A stretch of 64,000 nt of DNA from Pseudalkalibacillus berkeleyi (GTDB lineage: Bacteria; Bacillota; Bacilli; Bacillales; Fictibacillaceae). Numbering within the stretch: position 1 is the stretch's first letter; the number at the start of each line of letters is the position of its first letter. The stretch lies in NCBI RefSeq assembly GCF_021608225.1, contig NZ_JAKIJS010000001.1, forward strand, positions 1,240,001 to 1,304,000, read 5' to 3'. The notes beneath the pieces were generated by a model. That model was given only the letters and a program-made list of their open reading frames with translations. It did no database searches and was not told where the DNA came from. Of the stretch, positions 62,093-64,000 are shown in pieces. The translations under genes and the position numbers were made by a program.

Positions 62093-63064
62093 ATGAAAAA
62101 ATTATTATCTTTACTCTTCGCAGTTTTATTAACAATTAGTGGACTTGCCGGTTGTAGCGACCAATCAGCCAAACAGGAAGAAAACCAATCGAGCGATCAG
62201 TCAGCGCAACCAACTGATGAAAATGCTTTTCCCGTAACCATTACCGATGCTCTTGATCATGAGGTGACGATAGAAGAAACACCTAAAAGAATCGTATCTC
62301 TCATCCCAAGTAACACAGAAGTTATCTACGAACTAGGTCTAGAGAAAGAAATTGTTGGTGTATCTGATTTTGACAATTACCCAAAGGAAGTCAGCGACAA
62401 GGAAAAAGTCGGCGGTCAAGAAATTAACGTTGAGAAAATAATCTCATTAAATCCTGACCTTGTACTCGCGCACGAGTCCGGGGCTCAACTTGCATCTGAG
62501 GCACTTCAACAGTTGAGAGACTCGGGGATTGCAGTCATTGTGGTGAACGAGGCAGCTAATTTCGAAGAAGTGTATGATTCAATAACCATGATAGGGAAAG
62601 CAACCGGTAAAGCTGATAAGGCTTCTGAAACAATCAATGACATGAAAAAACAAGTTGAGGAAGTAAAAAAGAAGGTTGCTGAGGTAGACGAACAAAAGTC
62701 AGTCTTCGTCGAAGTTTCACCTGAACCTGAGATTTATACACCAGGTAAAAATACATTCATGCATGAAATGCTACAAATCATAAATGCAATAAATGCTTCA
62801 GCAGACATTGATGGATGGGCGAAAATTGATCAAGAAACGATTATTGATAAGAATCCGGATGTCATTATTACGACTTACGGGTACTACACTGAGAATCCAA
62901 AGCAACAAGTGTTAAATAGAGAAGGATGGAGCAAGGTTACAGCAGTAGAAAGTGACCAAGTACATGATGTACATTCTGACTTAGTGACTCGATCTGGTCC
63001 AAGACTAGTAGAAGGAGTAGAGCAGCTTGCGAAAGCCGTCTATCCTGAAGTATTTAGCGAATAA
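62093..63064 (+). CDS. btuF: cobalamin ABC transporter substrate-binding lipoprotein
   Basis: A 323-residue periplasmic-type binding protein on the cell surface. The signal peptide ends LAGCSDQ (C about residue 20). The helical-backbone class III fold is recognisable: TPKRIVSLIPSNTEVIYELGL, then NPDLVLAHESG and NPDVIITTYG. Specificity for cobalamin is supported by the riboswitch upstream. ATG 62093 follows AGGAGG. It overlaps the permease gene by 38 bases. Confidence 0.9.
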   Translation: MKKLLSLLFAVLLTISGLAGCSDQSAKQEENQSSDQSAQPTDENAFPVTITDALDHEVTIEETPKRIVSLIPSNTEVIYELGLEKEIVGVSDFDNYPKEVSDKEKVGGQEINVEKIISLNPDLVLAHESGAQLASEALQQLRDSGIAVIVVNEAANFEEVYDSITMIGKATGKADKASETINDMKKQVEEVKKKVAEVDEQKSVFVEVSPEPEIYTPGKNTFMHEMLQIINAINASADIDGWAKIDQETIIDKNPDVIITTYGYYTENPKQQVLNREGWSKVTAVESDQVHDVHSDLVTRSGPRLVEGVEQLAKAVYPEVFSE

Positions 63065-64000
63065 TCGTAGTTTTGCTTATGGAATAAGTACGCTGTTTCT
63101 ACTACTCAGTTTATTACTCGGCATATCGATCGGTACGGTCCAAGTGCCGTTTATGAGTACAATCCTCATTGTAGGTCATGAAATACTTCCAATTATTAAT
63201 ATGAATTCAGTTGACCCTATGCATACGAATATTGTTCTCAATGTTCGTTTACCAAGGGTCATCCTAGCAAGTCTCGTTGGAGCAGCTCTCGCTATTGCAG
63301 GAGCTGCTTTCCAAGGCTTATTACGTAATCCGCTAGCTGACCCTTATACGCTGGGTGTTTCATCAGGGGCTTCTGTAGGAGCTGTCATAACATTATTCTT
63401 CCAATTATCCATTCCGTTTGTCGGCTCATTCACATTGCCATTAATGAGCATACTATTTTCATTTGTAACCATCTTCATCGTACTTAATTTTGCTCGAAAG
63501 ATTGAAAAGTCAATGAGAGTGGAGACGATCATTCTGACCGGGATCATTTTCAGCTCATTTCTAAGTGCAATTATTTCATTAATGATTGCGCTAACTGGTG
63601 ATGAACTCAGACAAATAATTGGTTGGCTTCTCGGAAGTGTTTCGATGAGGGGTTGGGTTTATATCAAAATTATTATGCCATTCTTGCTCATTGGATCCGC
63701 GATCTTATTATTCAATGCTAAAGAACTTAACGCGATGTCATTTGGTGAAGAGAAAGCACATCACCTAGGTGTCAACGTCCACAGAAGAAAAATGCTCGTA
63801 TTAACTGCAGGTTCCATATTAACAGGTTCTGCTGTTGCCGTATCAGGGACAATTGCATTTGTAGGGCTAGTGATCCCACATCTAACGCGTTTACTTTGGG
63901 GGCCAAATCATATACATTTACTCCCATTATCTATTTTGACCGGTAGTGGATTTCTTGTTCTTGCGGATCTTGTTGCGAGGACGATCATTTCACCAACCGA
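63027..64000 (+). CDS. btuC: cobalamin ABC transporter permease, truncated by the window end
   Basis: At least 324 residues of a FecCD/BtuC-type permease running off the window. LPRVILASLVGAALAIAGAAFQGLLRNPLADPYTLGVSSGA is the family signature (about 70-110) and GTIAFVGLVIPHLTRLLWGPNH the C-terminal one. The start is TTG 63027, 9 bases after GAAGGAG, within btuF, so translation is coupled. The remaining part, and a btuD ATPase gene, should follow outside. Confidence 0.85.
   Translation, partial: MRKPSILKYLANNRSFAYGISTLFLLLSLLLGISIGTVQVPFMSTILIVGHEILPIINMNSVDPMHTNIVLNVRLPRVILASLVGAALAIAGAAFQGLLRNPLADPYTLGVSSGASVGAVITLFFQLSIPFVGSFTLPLMSILFSFVTIFIVLNFARKIEKSMRVETIILTGIIFSSFLSAIISLMIALTGDELRQIIGWLLGSVSMRGWVYIKIIMPFLLIGSAILLFNAKELNAMSFGEEKAHHLGVNVHRRKMLVLTAGSILTGSAVAVSGTIAFVGLVIPHLTRLLWGPNHIHLLPLSILTGSGFLVLADLVARTIISPT

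Noticed and set aside
1-64000. Reassignment of TGA to tryptophan (code 4)
   Set aside because: Several ordinary genes end in TGA, among them trpC, the beta-propeller gene and the second permease, and the in-frame TGA codons stand at cysteine, not tryptophan, positions.

Overview
The window is low-GC DNA from an endospore-forming member of the Bacillaceae. It carries a gerA/gerC/gerB germination operon, a sporulenol-type squalene-hopene cyclase, a CotA-like multicopper oxidase, three YjcZ-type mini-proteins and AGGAGG-type ribosome binding sites, with frequent TTG and GTG starts. The species cannot be named from the sequence. No rRNA, tRNA, CRISPR array or prophage was seen. The one complete mobile element is an IS3-family insertion sequence (11976-13276).

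Layout: 0-11.9 kb holds mostly single genes: satD-DUF3307, DoxX, PH-domain protein, a proC paralogue, a secreted beta-propeller protein, DinB, an AGCS amino-acid symporter and an acyl-CoA dehydrogenase. The IS element follows, sitting inside a transcription terminator. Next come an ECF sigma/anti-sigma pair, an amine oxidase, an isolated Nmad3 gene and OsmC. 18.4-27.6 kb is a redox and transport module: AhpD-like protein, CDP-alcohol phosphotransferase, three-part ABC importer, TVP38 membrane protein, Mer-like disulfide reductase, Crp/Fnr regulator, glutaredoxin-like protein and a second TVP38. Its content resembles E. coli ydjXYZ-ynjABCDEF. 29.3-30.9 kb has three DUF4489-type domains. 31-38.9 kb is the tryptophan locus. 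39-48.3 kb has assorted enzymes, CotA and a fixABCX-like operon. 48.4-51.9 kb is a cluster of small, probably late-sporulation genes surrounding two redox genes. 52-61.6 kb has a Rieske protein, the ger operon, DUF2515 and sqhC. The right edge has a cobalamin riboswitch followed by btuF and a truncated btuC.

The main discovery is three genes with an in-frame TGA exactly where their families carry a redox cysteine: an AhpD-like protein (CFY-TGA, a CxxU motif), a thioredoxin-like protein (W-TGA-RC, a UxC motif) and a DUF3179-like protein (TGA-VVC, a UxxC motif). In each the frame stays open to a normal end and a compact G-rich-loop stem-loop follows the TGA at 10-15 nt. The last two form a pair. 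This is what selenocysteine-encoding genes look like, so this Bacillaceae strain probably makes selenoproteins. The selA, selB, selC and selD genes would have to lie outside the window.

The second result is the trp locus. trpDCFBA is preceded by a textbook TRAP attenuator: 11 NAG-type triplets at about 5-nt spacing overlapping an antiterminator that excludes a terminator. trpE is missing from its usual first position. Instead a fused TrpE-TrpG protein of alpha-proteobacterial type lies downstream, after a DmpG/HMGL-like aldolase gene, behind a second TRAP-like triplet array and a hairpin that covers its ribosome binding site. A foreign-type enzyme thus seems to have been wired into the native TRAP circuit.
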